From: Streptomyces kaniharaensis
GTDB taxonomy: Bacteria > Actinomycetota > Actinomycetes > Streptomycetales > Streptomycetaceae
Length of the DNA: 64,000 nucleotides
Assembly (NCBI RefSeq): GCF_009569385.1
Contig: NZ_WBOF01000002.1
Span: forward strand, 682,001 to 746,000
Direction: 5' to 3'
The notes beneath the pieces were generated by a model. It ran no database searches. It saw nothing but the letters and a program-made list of their open reading frames with translations, and was not told the origin of the DNA. Each line of letters opens with the position of its first letter. Positions within the stretch are counted from its first letter, which is position 1. Positions 1-7,516 of this stretch are shown here, in pieces. The position numbers were made by a program, and so were the translations under genes.

Positions 1-12
1 GGTCTTTTATCC

Positions 13-141
13 AGCGACCGAAGCTCAGCTACTGAAGCGACTCAGTCTCTCCGCGAGTCCTCTCCGGCGTGTCGCGCTGGCTGCGGGCTCCCCGAGCGTC
101 CTGGTTTCGGTCGCTGAGTCGCTTCAGTAGCTCCGGTCGCT
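13..141. repeat. Inverted repeats at the left edge of the window
   Basis: A perfect 19-bp inverted repeat pairs 27-45 with 114-132 (core CTGAAGCGACTCAG and its complement). An outer 8-bp pair, AGCGACCG at 13-20 and CGGTCGCT at 134-141, lies in register outside it. The same AGCGACCGAA word recurs near 184-200. The 68-base centre is not symmetric, so this would form a long stem with a large loop, or act as paired protein-binding sites. A replicon end is possible but cannot be shown from a cut window. Confidence 0.7.
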
Positions 142-313
142 CGCAGAGTGAGGATGCCTTGGATGGCTTGTGAAGGTTCAAACAGCGACCGAAGCGACCG
201 AACTTCCAGGGTCTGTTGTGCTCAAACCGCCCGCGAAAGCGCGCAGCCGTCGGCGCGGCTGCTGCTGTTGGACCGCTCGCGATGACGGCTGCTTAGCTGG
301 GGCTGACAACTCC

Positions 314-1063
314 ATGTCGGAGCCGAGCGTGAGTGAGAGTTGGCCGGTGGACACTCCCCATCTGGAGGAGGTACGCCTGACCTCCTTCAAGAGCTTCACC
401 GACCAGTGCCTTCCGCTCCAGGACCTCACCGTGCTGATCGGACGTAACGTCAACGCCCGCGACACGGAACTCAGGCGCAGCGCCGACAACGTGAGCGCGG
501 CGGTGGAGAACCTGCGTCAGAGCGACCCTGTCGCGTTCGACCGGCTCACGGACTTGGTGGCAGGTATGCCCGAGTACCCCGTGCGGGGCATCAGCAGCGT
601 CGACACGAGGCTTGGCGATGTACAGCTGGTGCTACGTGAGTGGGGTTTCCACGGCACGGACCAGGACGTCCCCGCACGGCTGCTCAGCGATGGCATGCTG
701 CGTTTCCTGGCCTTCGGCACCGCGCTGCTCAGCGCGCCGGTGTCGGACGGTGACGAAGCGCCGATAGAGGCCCAGCGCCACCTGGTGATCGAGGAGGTCG
801 AGAACGGCCTCTACCCGACGCAGGCCGCGCGCGTGGCCAAGGTGGGTTTCGTGCGTCCGACCGCGACGGTGATCGAGACCGGTAACCACGTCTTCCAGAT
901 CAAGGACGGTACGGCGCGTCGTGTCTGCGCCTCGGTCTTTATGAGCCTGTTGGACAAGACCTCCCGGGGAGAGGCGCCCTGGGTCCTGCACGAGCGGACC
1001 TGGGACGGCGCGTTCCTGGCCTCGCTCTGCATTGGTGGTACGACCGGCCATGAACCTGGTTGA
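314..1063 (+). pseudogene. Decayed AAA/ABC-like ATPase (OLD/RecF-like ATP-binding protein)
   Basis: The sequence opens with LTSFKSFTDQCLPLQDLTVL and then IGRN, the usual lead-in to a Walker A loop. The expected GSGKSN is missing, and the text jumps to NARDTELRRSADN, so a block including the P-loop appears deleted. Later it has a signature-like LSDGMLRFLAFG and a Walker B-like HLVIEEVENGLYP, as in AAA_21/AAA_15 ATPases. After residue ~200 of this reading the family similarity fades, which suggests a second junction. I chose ATG 314; an upstream start at 170 reads through low-complexity sequence. Without Walker A it should not bind ATP, so I call it a pseudogene. Confidence 0.6.
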
Positions 1064-1279
1064 GCACGCCGTGCGCCAGCAACTGGCGCACCGGGGACCT
1101 GAGCATCGTCGCCGAGCGGGATCTGTAGTGCGTCCTGGGCGCAGGCCGAGGTCCGCATCTGGACGCTGGAGTCGACGATGGGGACGTGGGCCGAGCTGCC
1201 GTGAGCGCGGTGGACCTCCGAGCTCCCGGGGCGCGGGATCAGGGGAGCCGAGCCCCTTGCGGAGATTCTTTCCTCTCAG

Positions 1280-1504
1280 GTGACCGCCGCCGACGTGGCG
1301 GCTCTCCCGGGCATGGCCGACGCCAAGGTCGGCCAGAACATCCCGCGCAACGAACGCGCCCAGCTGCCCGTCGCCGGCCCCCTCGTCGACACCGGCTCCT
1401 CCTCGGCGACTCCGGTGATTGCGGGCGTCGGCGCGGGCGTCCTATTGCTGGGCACCGCTACCGTCGTGGTCGTCCGCTGCCGCAAGGGCATCACTGCGGC
1501 GTAA
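1280..1504 (+). pseudogene. C-terminal fragment of an LAxTG-like cell-wall-anchored protein
   Basis: This 74-residue reading (GTG start) ends in the layout of a sortase substrate: PLVDTGSSS, then a hydrophobic stretch (TPVIAGVGAGVLLLGTATVV) and a basic tail RCRKG. Streptomyces surface proteins normally carry LAxTG here, so LVDTG would be a degenerate sorting signal. There is no signal peptide or ectodomain upstream, so this is most likely the tail of a lost gene. It sits just before a strong hairpin at 1581-1626, which would fit its original terminator. Confidence 0.5.
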
Positions 1505-1580
1505 CCCGCCGTCGGGATGGGGACCAATCGGGCCGATGAGCCTGCGTCGGCCCGGTCCTGAACCGACCCACCCATACGCT

Positions 1581-1626
1581 GACGGCCGGGTCTCTCGCAC
1601 TCGAAAGTGCGAGAGACCCGGCCGTC
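1581..1626. terminator. Strong bidirectional hairpin terminator
   Basis: A perfect 21-bp inverted repeat (1581-1601 with 1606-1626) closes a CGAA tetraloop. It lies between the plus-strand surface-protein fragment and the 3' end of the minus-strand parB1, so it can end transcription from both sides. Confidence 0.85.
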
Positions 1627-1819
1627 TTCCCCAAGCGCCGCCGCCGTACAGGACGGCGGCCGACTGGGGATGTGAGTTCAGGTGCGGCGAGGGGGCACCG
1701 ACCGCCGGGCTGCGGATCAGCGCGTTCTCCGATCCTGACGCGGTGCTCAGTCCAGTTCGGCGAGGCGATGAGACGGTGCCCGCCTCACGAACCGGTGAGG
1801 CGGGCACCACGGGTGTGCG

Positions 1820-2923
1820 TCAGCTCGGGAGCGTCAGCAGCCGGTTGGCCAGGGCGTCGGCGAGGCGATGGGCCTCGTCGGCCGAGAGGGTGCGGCAGAT
1901 CGCTTCCGCCAGTTCTTCGACGTCGTGCCAGTCCACAGCGGCCAGGGTCTTGCCGGGGGTGACCGTTGGCTGGGCTGCCGGTGGGACCGCCGGTGACGGT
2001 TCCGCCCGCTGTTCGGGCATCGGGCGGGGCTCGGAATTTTCCGCAGAAAATCGGCTGGTGCTCGGAGCCGGTTCAGAGCTTGGGCGCGGAGACGCGGCCG
2101 GTGCCGGCGGCTGCGGCACAGGAGCGGCCGTGGGTGTCTGCGGCTCTGGGTGCGCAGCCGCACCGCTGGCTGCCGCCCGAGCCTCCGCCTTCGCTGCGCG
2201 CCTGGCCACGACGGCGTCAGCGTCAGCCTGGAGAAGCTGTTCCAGCTGCTCGGTCTGTTCGGCCAGGGACATGTCCTCGATGCCCTTCACCGAACCCAGG
2301 CGGCGGGCGACGTTGATGGAGATGCCCTCCTCGCCGCGTGCCTTGGCCCGGACCTGCCGCTGGAGCTGAGGGTGGAGCTTCAGCAGGTTCTTCCGGTGGG
2401 AGATCCAGCTCTGGGACCAGCCCTCGGCCTCGGCGGCCTCCTTGGCGGTGCTGTACTGCACCACGATGAGCAGGACCGCGTTGGCTTCCTCGATCGGGTC
2501 GAAGTCCTTGCGCGCCATGTTCTCGTCGAGCGCCGCCCGCAGCAGGGTCGCCTTGGACTCGGCCACCGAGTCGTCGACGACGACGAGCAGCTGCTCACGC
2601 CCGTACAGCGCGGCAGCGGCCCGGCGACGGTTGCCGTTGACGATGACCACGTCCTGCGGCCCCGCGCCGAGCTGTGCCCGGTCCTCCGGCCAGAGGCGGA
2701 GGTAGGCGTCTGGGGTGACGGCGAGGCAGCTCTGCAGCTGGCGGTCCTTGATGCTGGCCAGGTCGGAGAGGTCACCCAGGTCGTGGCGGGGGTTGTGCGG
2801 GTTGGGGAGGCAGTTCGCCGTGGGGATCCACCGGGCCGGGGTATCCGGGGCTTTGTCCACGCCCGGGGCGTCGACGACCGGGTCGGCGGCCATCGATGCG
2901 AAGGAGACGCGACGGCCGGCCAT
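1820..2923 (-). CDS. parB: ParB-family centromere-binding protein, locus 1 (367 aa)
   Basis: The N-terminal half carries the ParB/Spo0J nucleotide-binding fold, including VNGNRRRAAAALYG, the counterpart of the ERRxRA box. A helix-turn-helix region follows (EGWSQSWISHRKNLLKL). The C-terminal third is Pro/Ala-rich and ends in a short helical segment (residues ~325-367). The start is ATG 2923, which overlaps the parA1 stop as TGATG and implies translational coupling. The low-complexity region contains FSAEN, encoded by a near-copy of the palindrome upstream of parA1, so a probable binding site lies inside this gene. By family it would load on such sites and work with ParA1 in segregation. Confidence 0.85.
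   Translation of the reverse strand: MAGRRVSFASMAADPVVDAPGVDKAPDTPARWIPTANCLPNPHNPRHDLGDLSDLASIKDRQLQSCLAVTPDAYLRLWPEDRAQLGAGPQDVVIVNGNRRRAAAALYGREQLLVVVDDSVAESKATLLRAALDENMARKDFDPIEEANAVLLIVVQYSTAKEAAEAEGWSQSWISHRKNLLKLHPQLQRQVRAKARGEEGISINVARRLGSVKGIEDMSLAEQTEQLEQLLQADADAVVARRAAKAEARAAASGAAAHPEPQTPTAAPVPQPPAPAASPRPSSEPAPSTSRFSAENSEPRPMPEQRAEPSPAVPPAAQPTVTPGKTLAAVDWHDVEELAEAICRTLSADEAHRLADALANRLLTLPS
2032..2055. promoter_or_regulatory. parS-like palindrome inside parB1
   Basis: The core ATTTTCCGCAGAAAAT at 2036-2051 is a 16-bp palindrome with one mismatched pair. With flanks it matches the site at 3743-3766, on the opposite strand, at 23 of 24 positions. In the parB1 frame it reads Phe-Ser-Ala-Glu-Asn. 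Confidence 0.65.
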
Positions 2924-3582
2924 CAGCGGCCCCCGTACCCGAGCTCGAGGGACAGGCGGAAGAAGTCCTCGCGGGCCCGGTAGGCGGTGCCGCTCTCCTT
3001 GTACTGGGTGACGACCGTTCCTTCGGCCACCGCCCGGGAGTGGATTTTGTACCGGCGCAGGACGGTATTGGCCCGCGGCCACCCCCTCGCGGTGATGTAC
3101 GCCTCGGTGTCCTCAAGGTCGGCCCGGCCGTCCCGGGGGTCCCAGTTGTTGATGACGATCCGGTAGGGGATGTTCATCGGCTCGATGACCTTCTGGATGG
3201 TCCGGGCCGTGGGGTCGAAGCAGAGCGGCTCGGTGATCATCGGGACCAGGACGTCGTCCGCTATCTCCAGGGCGCTGCGCAGGATCTCCTCGTCGGCCAG
3301 GGTGCCCGGCGTGTCGATGAAGATGTGTTCGTATTCGTCCTTCTCGCCGAGTACGTCGAACGTGCAGGCGGCGAGGTTGACCGTGGTGGTGGTTTTGCCG
3401 ACGCCGCCCTTCTGGTTGGCGATGACGTGGATCTTGGCGCCGGTCTTCTTGAGGTGGACCAGCTGCTCGGCTTGGTCGTGCGCCGCCATGAAGTCGAAGG
3501 GCAGGTTGTCCCCCACCCGCTCGGCCCAGACGACGGCGGATCCCTGGGGGTCTGTGGACACGACAAGCACAGATGGCTTCAT
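2923..3582 (-). CDS. parA: ParA-family ATPase with swapped nucleotide-binding segments, locus 1 (219 aa)
   Basis: All ParA hallmarks are present but in an unusual order. The A' segment, VLVVSTDPQGSAVVWAER (residues 5-22), comes first. The Walker A segment IHVIANQKGGVGKTTTT (51-67) follows, and then Walker B HIFIDTPG (86-93). In the family the Walker A block is N-terminal and the DPQGS block follows it. The remainder (EPLCFDPTARTI, VINNWDPRDG, LRRYKIHSRA) is collinear with plasmid ParA proteins of Streptomyces. A GGAGAG ribosome site precedes ATG 3582, so the rearranged frame is set up for translation. The gene overlaps parB1. Whether it can bind ATP in this topology is unknown. Confidence 0.8.
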   Translation of the reverse strand: MKPSVLVVSTDPQGSAVVWAERVGDNLPFDFMAAHDQAEQLVHLKKTGAKIHVIANQKGGVGKTTTTVNLAACTFDVLGEKDEYEHIFIDTPGTLADEEILRSALEIADDVLVPMITEPLCFDPTARTIQKVIEPMNIPYRIVINNWDPRDGRADLEDTEAYITARGWPRANTVLRRYKIHSRAVAEGTVVTQYKESGTAYRAREDFFRLSLELGYGGR

Positions 3583-3742
3583 GATGTTCCGTTCTCTCCG
3601 TGGGCTTCCCGGGCGGGTCTGCCCGGTACTGCGGATGTCCGCCGTTCAAAGCCGTGCGGCGGACTGGGACAGCATTCCAGATGATCGGCCCGGTACGTCA
3701 CGCGACCCGCGTGTGCCGGAGCGCAGGTGCCCGGCTCACGGG

Positions 3743-3766
3743 GCCGATTTTCCGCGGAAAATTCCG
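3743..3766. promoter_or_regulatory. parS-like palindrome upstream of parA1
   Basis: A perfect 16-bp palindrome, ATTTTCCGCGGAAAAT (3747-3762), lies about 165 bp upstream of the parA1 start. Its flanked 24-bp form recurs with one change inside parB1. It is a candidate ParB1 site and possibly an autoregulatory operator. Confidence 0.65.
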
Positions 3767-4288
3767 CGACCCGCGTCGGGCAGCGTTTTCGCCCAGGAAG
3801 GCCTCCAAGGGTCCGTCGGTGTCGATGCCCTGATCGCGGAGCCCGCAGACTGGGGCGTTGGCGCGCCCTGCATCGCGGAGCCGCCGGGTGGGTGTGAGTC
3901 CCTTCGTCCCGGATGGGAACCGGGAGGCCCATGCCTGCGTCGAGATCGTTCGGAGCCGCCCTAGGACCCGCCCTAGTGAGTCACGGGACCAGCGAGAGCG
4001 ATGAGGCCATGGGGCAAATACTTTTGAATAAGCGTCATTTCAGAAGCACACTGGGCGATGTCTGGATCGCATGCTCCTGGGTTGACGACTGGAGGTCAAC
4101 ACAAGAGCAACACAACTCCCCCACCTGACGGCTTGGCCGACTCATGGTCTTGTCGACAAACCGCAGGCACCAGGCCTCTCGCCTGGCTAAAGGGACTGGC
4201 GTTCACCAGGGGGAGCGCGTCAGAATCACAGGGCACGGTGATGATCTAATGATCAATCAACTGGGCACGCAGAAAGCGCAAGGGGGAT
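3767..4288. other. Intergenic region between parA1 and the lipoprotein gene
   Basis: No convincing gene is seen in these ~520 bp. The stretch around 4015-4050 is A+T-richer than its surroundings and could hold the promoter of the downstream pair. A small inverted repeat, GTTGAC (4081-4086) with GTCAAC (4095-4100), has operator-like geometry. Confidence 0.4.
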
Positions 4289-4930
4289 GTGGTGCGCGGC
4301 AGGAGCGACCAAATCAGGACAGAAATGATCAAGCGATCGCGCCGCACCACTGTGCGGGCCTTCGCCGTCGCAGGCGTCCTGGCGGTGGCGGCGACCGCTA
4401 CCGCGTGCAGCAGCGGATCCGACAAGCCCGTCGCAGCGGCGACAACCCCTTCGGTAAGCCCGACCCCCGTGGCGACGGCGTCTGCCACGCCCTCCCCGAC
4501 GGCGGATCCGACGGCGAAGGCGACCACCGACGTTCTGGCCGCGTACAAGGCGTACACCGACTACCGGACAGTGGCCTTCACCTCGGGGCACGGCGACGTG
4601 AACAAGCTTTCTGCCGTCGCGTCCGGAGCCGCCTATCAGAAGCTTGCCGCTGACCTGTTCAAGGCTCAGCAGGCCGGCCTGATCTTCAAGGGAGCCCCGG
4701 TCACCAACCCGCATGTCGCGGCGGTCGACCTGGCTAGTTCGCCGGCCAAGGCCACGATGACGGACTGCCTCGACACCTCGAACTGGATCCCGGTGCTGGC
4801 GTCCACCGGCAAGAGCGTCGTCGAGAGCGGATCACCTACTCATGTCTTCGTGAATCTGGTGGCCGAACAGGTGCCTGACGGGACGTGGAGGATCAGCCAG
4901 TATGCGCCGGAGCAGGGGCGCACATGCTGA
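4289..4930 (+). CDS. Secreted lipoprotein, member 1 of the duplicated pair (about 213 aa)
   Basis: A basic N-terminus and hydrophobic segment (VRAFAVAGVLAVAATATAC) end at a lipobox-like Cys followed by SSGSDK, then a Thr/Pro/Ala-rich tether. The mature domain begins near ATTDVLAAYKAYTDYR and ends in WRISQYAPEQGRTC. Start choice is uncertain: GTG 4289 or 4292 fits the AGGGGG at 4281-4286 and matches the paralogue at 20311, while ATG 4325 is a later option. The stop overlaps the ATG of the next gene (ATGCTGA). Its 20311-20937 paralogue shares the layout and many motifs (DVLA.Y.AYTD, TDC.D.SNW). No enzymatic motif is recognised; it is probably a surface-exposed domain. Confidence 0.75.
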   Translation: MVRGRSDQIRTEMIKRSRRTTVRAFAVAGVLAVAATATACSSGSDKPVAAATTPSVSPTPVATASATPSPTADPTAKATTDVLAAYKAYTDYRTVAFTSGHGDVNKLSAVASGAAYQKLAADLFKAQQAGLIFKGAPVTNPHVAAVDLASSPAKATMTDCLDTSNWIPVLASTGKSVVESGSPTHVFVNLVAEQVPDGTWRISQYAPEQGRTC

Positions 4931-5865
4931 GGCGTGGGACCGCGCTGTTTGGCGCCGGACTGGTGGGCCTGGCGATGTTCGTGGCCGCGCCGGCGGCACA
5001 GGCCGGCGGCGGTGAGTGCAAGGAAAAGATCAACGACGTCTGCGTCTCCGTCGATCTGCCGGGCACGCCGCCAGGCAGCGGAAACGGGGGCGGAAACGGC
5101 GGAGGCGGCTCGGGAGGCGGTGGTGGTGGCTCTGCCGCCTGCACCTGGCAGGGGCAGACCGTCCCGTGCAACTCGCCCGACTGGGGCTGGTTCAACGCCG
5201 AGAGTGGGTGCTATTACAACCTGATGAACCCGCAACCGGATCCCACCAGCTGGGTCTGGGTGGGGCACAAGCCCGGTGACGGGGCCATCTACGGCCGTAC
5301 GTGCCCGTTCGGTTACGAAGGTGACTCGGCTCCCAACGGGCCGGTGTGGCTGGAGAGCCCGCCTCCCGGCTTCGGTGGTGGCGGTCCGACGCCGGCGCAG
5401 TTGGCGCAGGAGATCTTCGCCACGATGGATTTCAAGCTCCCGGATATCGGCACCGCCCCGGAGAAGGGCGCCAAGGGTGTGATCGGGATGCCGGTCTGGC
5501 TGTGGGCGAAGCCGGCAGAGGCATCCTGGGGGCCGTGGACCAAGTCGAAGTCTGCCGGCAGTCTGTCGGTCACCCTGACGGCGAAGGTGACGCAGATCGA
5601 CTGGACGATGGGCGACGGCGGCTCGCGGACCTGCACGGTCCCTGGTACCCCGTACACGCCGGACAAGGGGGCTGCGCAGTCGCCTGACTGTGGCTACCGC
5701 TACACCACGACCAGCGCAGGCAAGCCCGACGGCAAGTTCCAGGTCAGTGCCACGACGACGTGGGCTGTGCACTGGGAAGGCGGTGGCCAGCAAGGCGATC
5801 TGCCGGCAATCAAGAAGACCGCGAACACGGCGCTGACCGTGGGCGAGGTCCAGGTCCTCAACTAG
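4924..5865 (+). CDS. Secreted Gly-rich-linker protein, member 2 of the duplicated pair (313 aa)
   Basis: The signal peptide is MLRRGTALFGAGLVGLAMF followed by VAAPAAQA. Next come a CKEKINDVCVSVD segment, a long Gly/Ser linker (about residues 45-75), and a Cys/Trp-rich module (CTWQGQTVPC, WGWFNAESGCYY). The C-terminal domain includes EIFATMDFKLPDIGTAPEKG and DWTMGDGGSRTC. ATG 4924 overlaps the lipoprotein stop, so the two are co-translated. The C-terminus is nearly identical to the paralogue at 20931-21896, with one identical DNA block of about 56 bp near 5693. It lies 105 bp upstream of the Tad operon. I do not recognise a function; export across the membrane is clear. Confidence 0.8.
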   Translation: MLRRGTALFGAGLVGLAMFVAAPAAQAGGGECKEKINDVCVSVDLPGTPPGSGNGGGNGGGGSGGGGGGSAACTWQGQTVPCNSPDWGWFNAESGCYYNLMNPQPDPTSWVWVGHKPGDGAIYGRTCPFGYEGDSAPNGPVWLESPPPGFGGGGPTPAQLAQEIFATMDFKLPDIGTAPEKGAKGVIGMPVWLWAKPAEASWGPWTKSKSAGSLSVTLTAKVTQIDWTMGDGGSRTCTVPGTPYTPDKGAAQSPDCGYRYTTTSAGKPDGKFQVSATTTWAVHWEGGGQQGDLPAIKKTANTALTVGEVQVLN

Positions 5866-5969
5866 GTTCAGGTCCTCCATGAGAGGTCCGCTCAGCTCCT
5901 CGGGGCCCAGGCCGTTCGTCGGCCCAGGCCCGGATTCACTTACTCGTTACTCCTCGGGGGATGTAGCTC

Positions 5970-6680
5970 TTGAGCAGCACCGTCACCCGGCCTGATGGCG
6001 CGGGCGCGCCGGCCGGTCCTTCCGTTGTCGCTCCGGCGGCTCCGCCGCGCGCGCTGACGGCCCGGCGCCGTCGTCCGGCGCTGATCGGCCTGTCCGTGGC
6101 CCTGATCGCCGCCGGCGGTCTCCTCGGCGCCTTCGCCGTGCTGACGACCGGGCAGCACAAGGCGGTCGTCGCGCTGGCAAAGCCGGTGGCCGAGGGCGCG
6201 GTGATCACCGACGCGGACCTGACCGAGGCGTCGATCACCCTGGACCCGGCCGCGATCAAGCCGATTCTCGCCGTCAACCGCGACGCGGTGGTCGGCAAGC
6301 GGGCGGCGAACAACCTGCACGCCGGCGCCCTGGTGACCAAGGAAGACCTGACCGACGCGCCGCTGATCGCCGCCGGGCAGCAACTCGTGGGTGTGCTGCT
6401 CAAGCCGGGCCAGCTGCCGTCGACGCCGCTGACCCCGGGCACGGCGGTGCTGGTGGTGTCCACCCCGGGTGAGGACTCGGCCGCGGCGGCTGCGGCGAAC
6501 GCCGCGAACGCCGCGCCGCCGTTCACGATGAAGGCCAAGGTGGTGCGGGTCGGCGACCCGGAGACCACCGGAAACCGCACGGTGGACCTCGCGGTGGCCG
6601 GCACCGACGGGCCGGCGCTGGCCGCCCGTGCGGCGACCGGGCGCATCGCGGTCATCGTCGCGGCAAAGGGCCAGGGCTGA
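5970..6680 (+). CDS. SAF-domain membrane protein, CpaB-like pilus assembly factor (236 aa)
   Basis: A Pro/Ala-rich cytoplasmic N-terminus (1-34) precedes one transmembrane helix (ALIGLSVALIAAGGLLGAF). The following domain has SAF/CpaB features: VALAKPVAEGAVITDADLTE and the GKRAANNLHAGALVTKEDL hairpin typical of Flp pilus RcpC/CpaB proteins. The start is TTG 5970 behind CGGGGGAT. It opens a run of ten genes (5970-16774), most overlapping the next start. CpaB proteins are thought to assist secretion or gating of Flp pilins; that role is inferred from family and context. Confidence 0.75.
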   Translation: MSSTVTRPDGAGAPAGPSVVAPAAPPRALTARRRRPALIGLSVALIAAGGLLGAFAVLTTGQHKAVVALAKPVAEGAVITDADLTEASITLDPAAIKPILAVNRDAVVGKRAANNLHAGALVTKEDLTDAPLIAAGQQLVGVLLKPGQLPSTPLTPGTAVLVVSTPGEDSAAAAAANAANAAPPFTMKAKVVRVGDPETTGNRTVDLAVAGTDGPALAARAATGRIAVIVAAKGQG

Positions 6681-7516
6681 TGGCGGTCGTCACGGTCTCC
6701 GGCTGCACGGGTTCCCCGGGCGCCACGACCACCGCGCTGGCGCTGCTGCTGTCGTGGCCGCTGGAGCCGGGGCGGCGGGCGATCCTCGCGGAGTGCGACC
6801 CGGACGGCGGGTCAGTGGTGCTGGGGGCGCTGTCCGGGCGGACCCCCGGTTCGTACGGGCTGCGCAACCTCGCGGTGGCCGACCGGCAGGGGCAGCTGGG
6901 CGAGGCGTTCTGGCGCCAGCTGGTCGACCTGTCGGACGGCGGTATGGACCGGCTGCTGCTGCCGGGGATCACCGACCCGGCGCAGGCGGCCGGCCTGGCG
7001 TACACGTGGGAGCGGCTGGCAGATCTGTTCACGTCGATCGAGAACGTGCTGCCCAGTCACGACGTGATCGTGGACCTCGGGCGTTCGGGCGCGTTCGGCC
7101 TGGCATCGCCGCTGGTGCGCAAGGCGGACGTGCAGTTGGTGGTGGTGCGCGGCACCCTGCGGGGCGTGCAGTCCGCGCAGGTGCGGGTGCGGGCGCTGCG
7201 CGAGGACCTGGAGGCCCACTCGCCGGGCTCGGACGGCCTGGGTGCCGTTCTGGTCGAGGCGGGGCCCTACGGCGCGGACGAGGTGTCGCGCGAGCTGGGT
7301 GTGCCGGTGGTCATGACGCTGCCGCATTCGCCGAAGGCGGCGGCCGTGCTGTCGGACGGCGAGGAGGGCGGGCGCGGGTTCAAGCGCTCGGACCTGATGC
7401 GCGCGGCGCGTACGGGCGCCGAGCGGGTCCGCGGCCTGGTCGCGCAGCGTCGTGCCCGGCTGGCTCCCGCTCCTCGTCCAGATGCTCAGGGAGGGCAGCC
7501 GAATGCTCAGCGGTAA
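6680..7516 (+). CDS. TadZ/CpaE-like MinD-family ATPase (278 aa)
   Basis: The N-terminus MAVVTVSGCTGSPGATTTAL is a deviant P-loop of the ParA/MinD superfamily, with Ala in place of the usual Lys-rich loop. ECDPDGGSVVLG corresponds to the A'/switch region and HDVIVDLGRSG to Walker B. The Gly-Ala-Thr-Thr loop lacks the invariant GKT lysine, as in several TadZ-type proteins with weak or no ATPase activity. Its start directly follows the SAF gene, and its end overlaps the TadA start. By analogy it should help place the pilus machine at the membrane. Confidence 0.75.
   Translation: MAVVTVSGCTGSPGATTTALALLLSWPLEPGRRAILAECDPDGGSVVLGALSGRTPGSYGLRNLAVADRQGQLGEAFWRQLVDLSDGGMDRLLLPGITDPAQAAGLAYTWERLADLFTSIENVLPSHDVIVDLGRSGAFGLASPLVRKADVQLVVVRGTLRGVQSAQVRVRALREDLEAHSPGSDGLGAVLVEAGPYGADEVSRELGVPVVMTLPHSPKAAAVLSDGEEGGRGFKRSDLMRAARTGAERVRGLVAQRRARLAPAPRPDAQGGQPNAQR

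Noticed and set aside
13..141. Calling the left-edge repeats a Streptomyces telomere
   Set aside because: The known telomere palindromes are not matched, there is no terminal-protein gene nearby, and the window edge is arbitrary.
4840..5880. 346-codon minus-strand frame opposite the first secreted protein
   Set aside because: The same shadow frame appears opposite the paralogue at 21420-21926, as expected from conserved plus-strand codons. It has no independent support.
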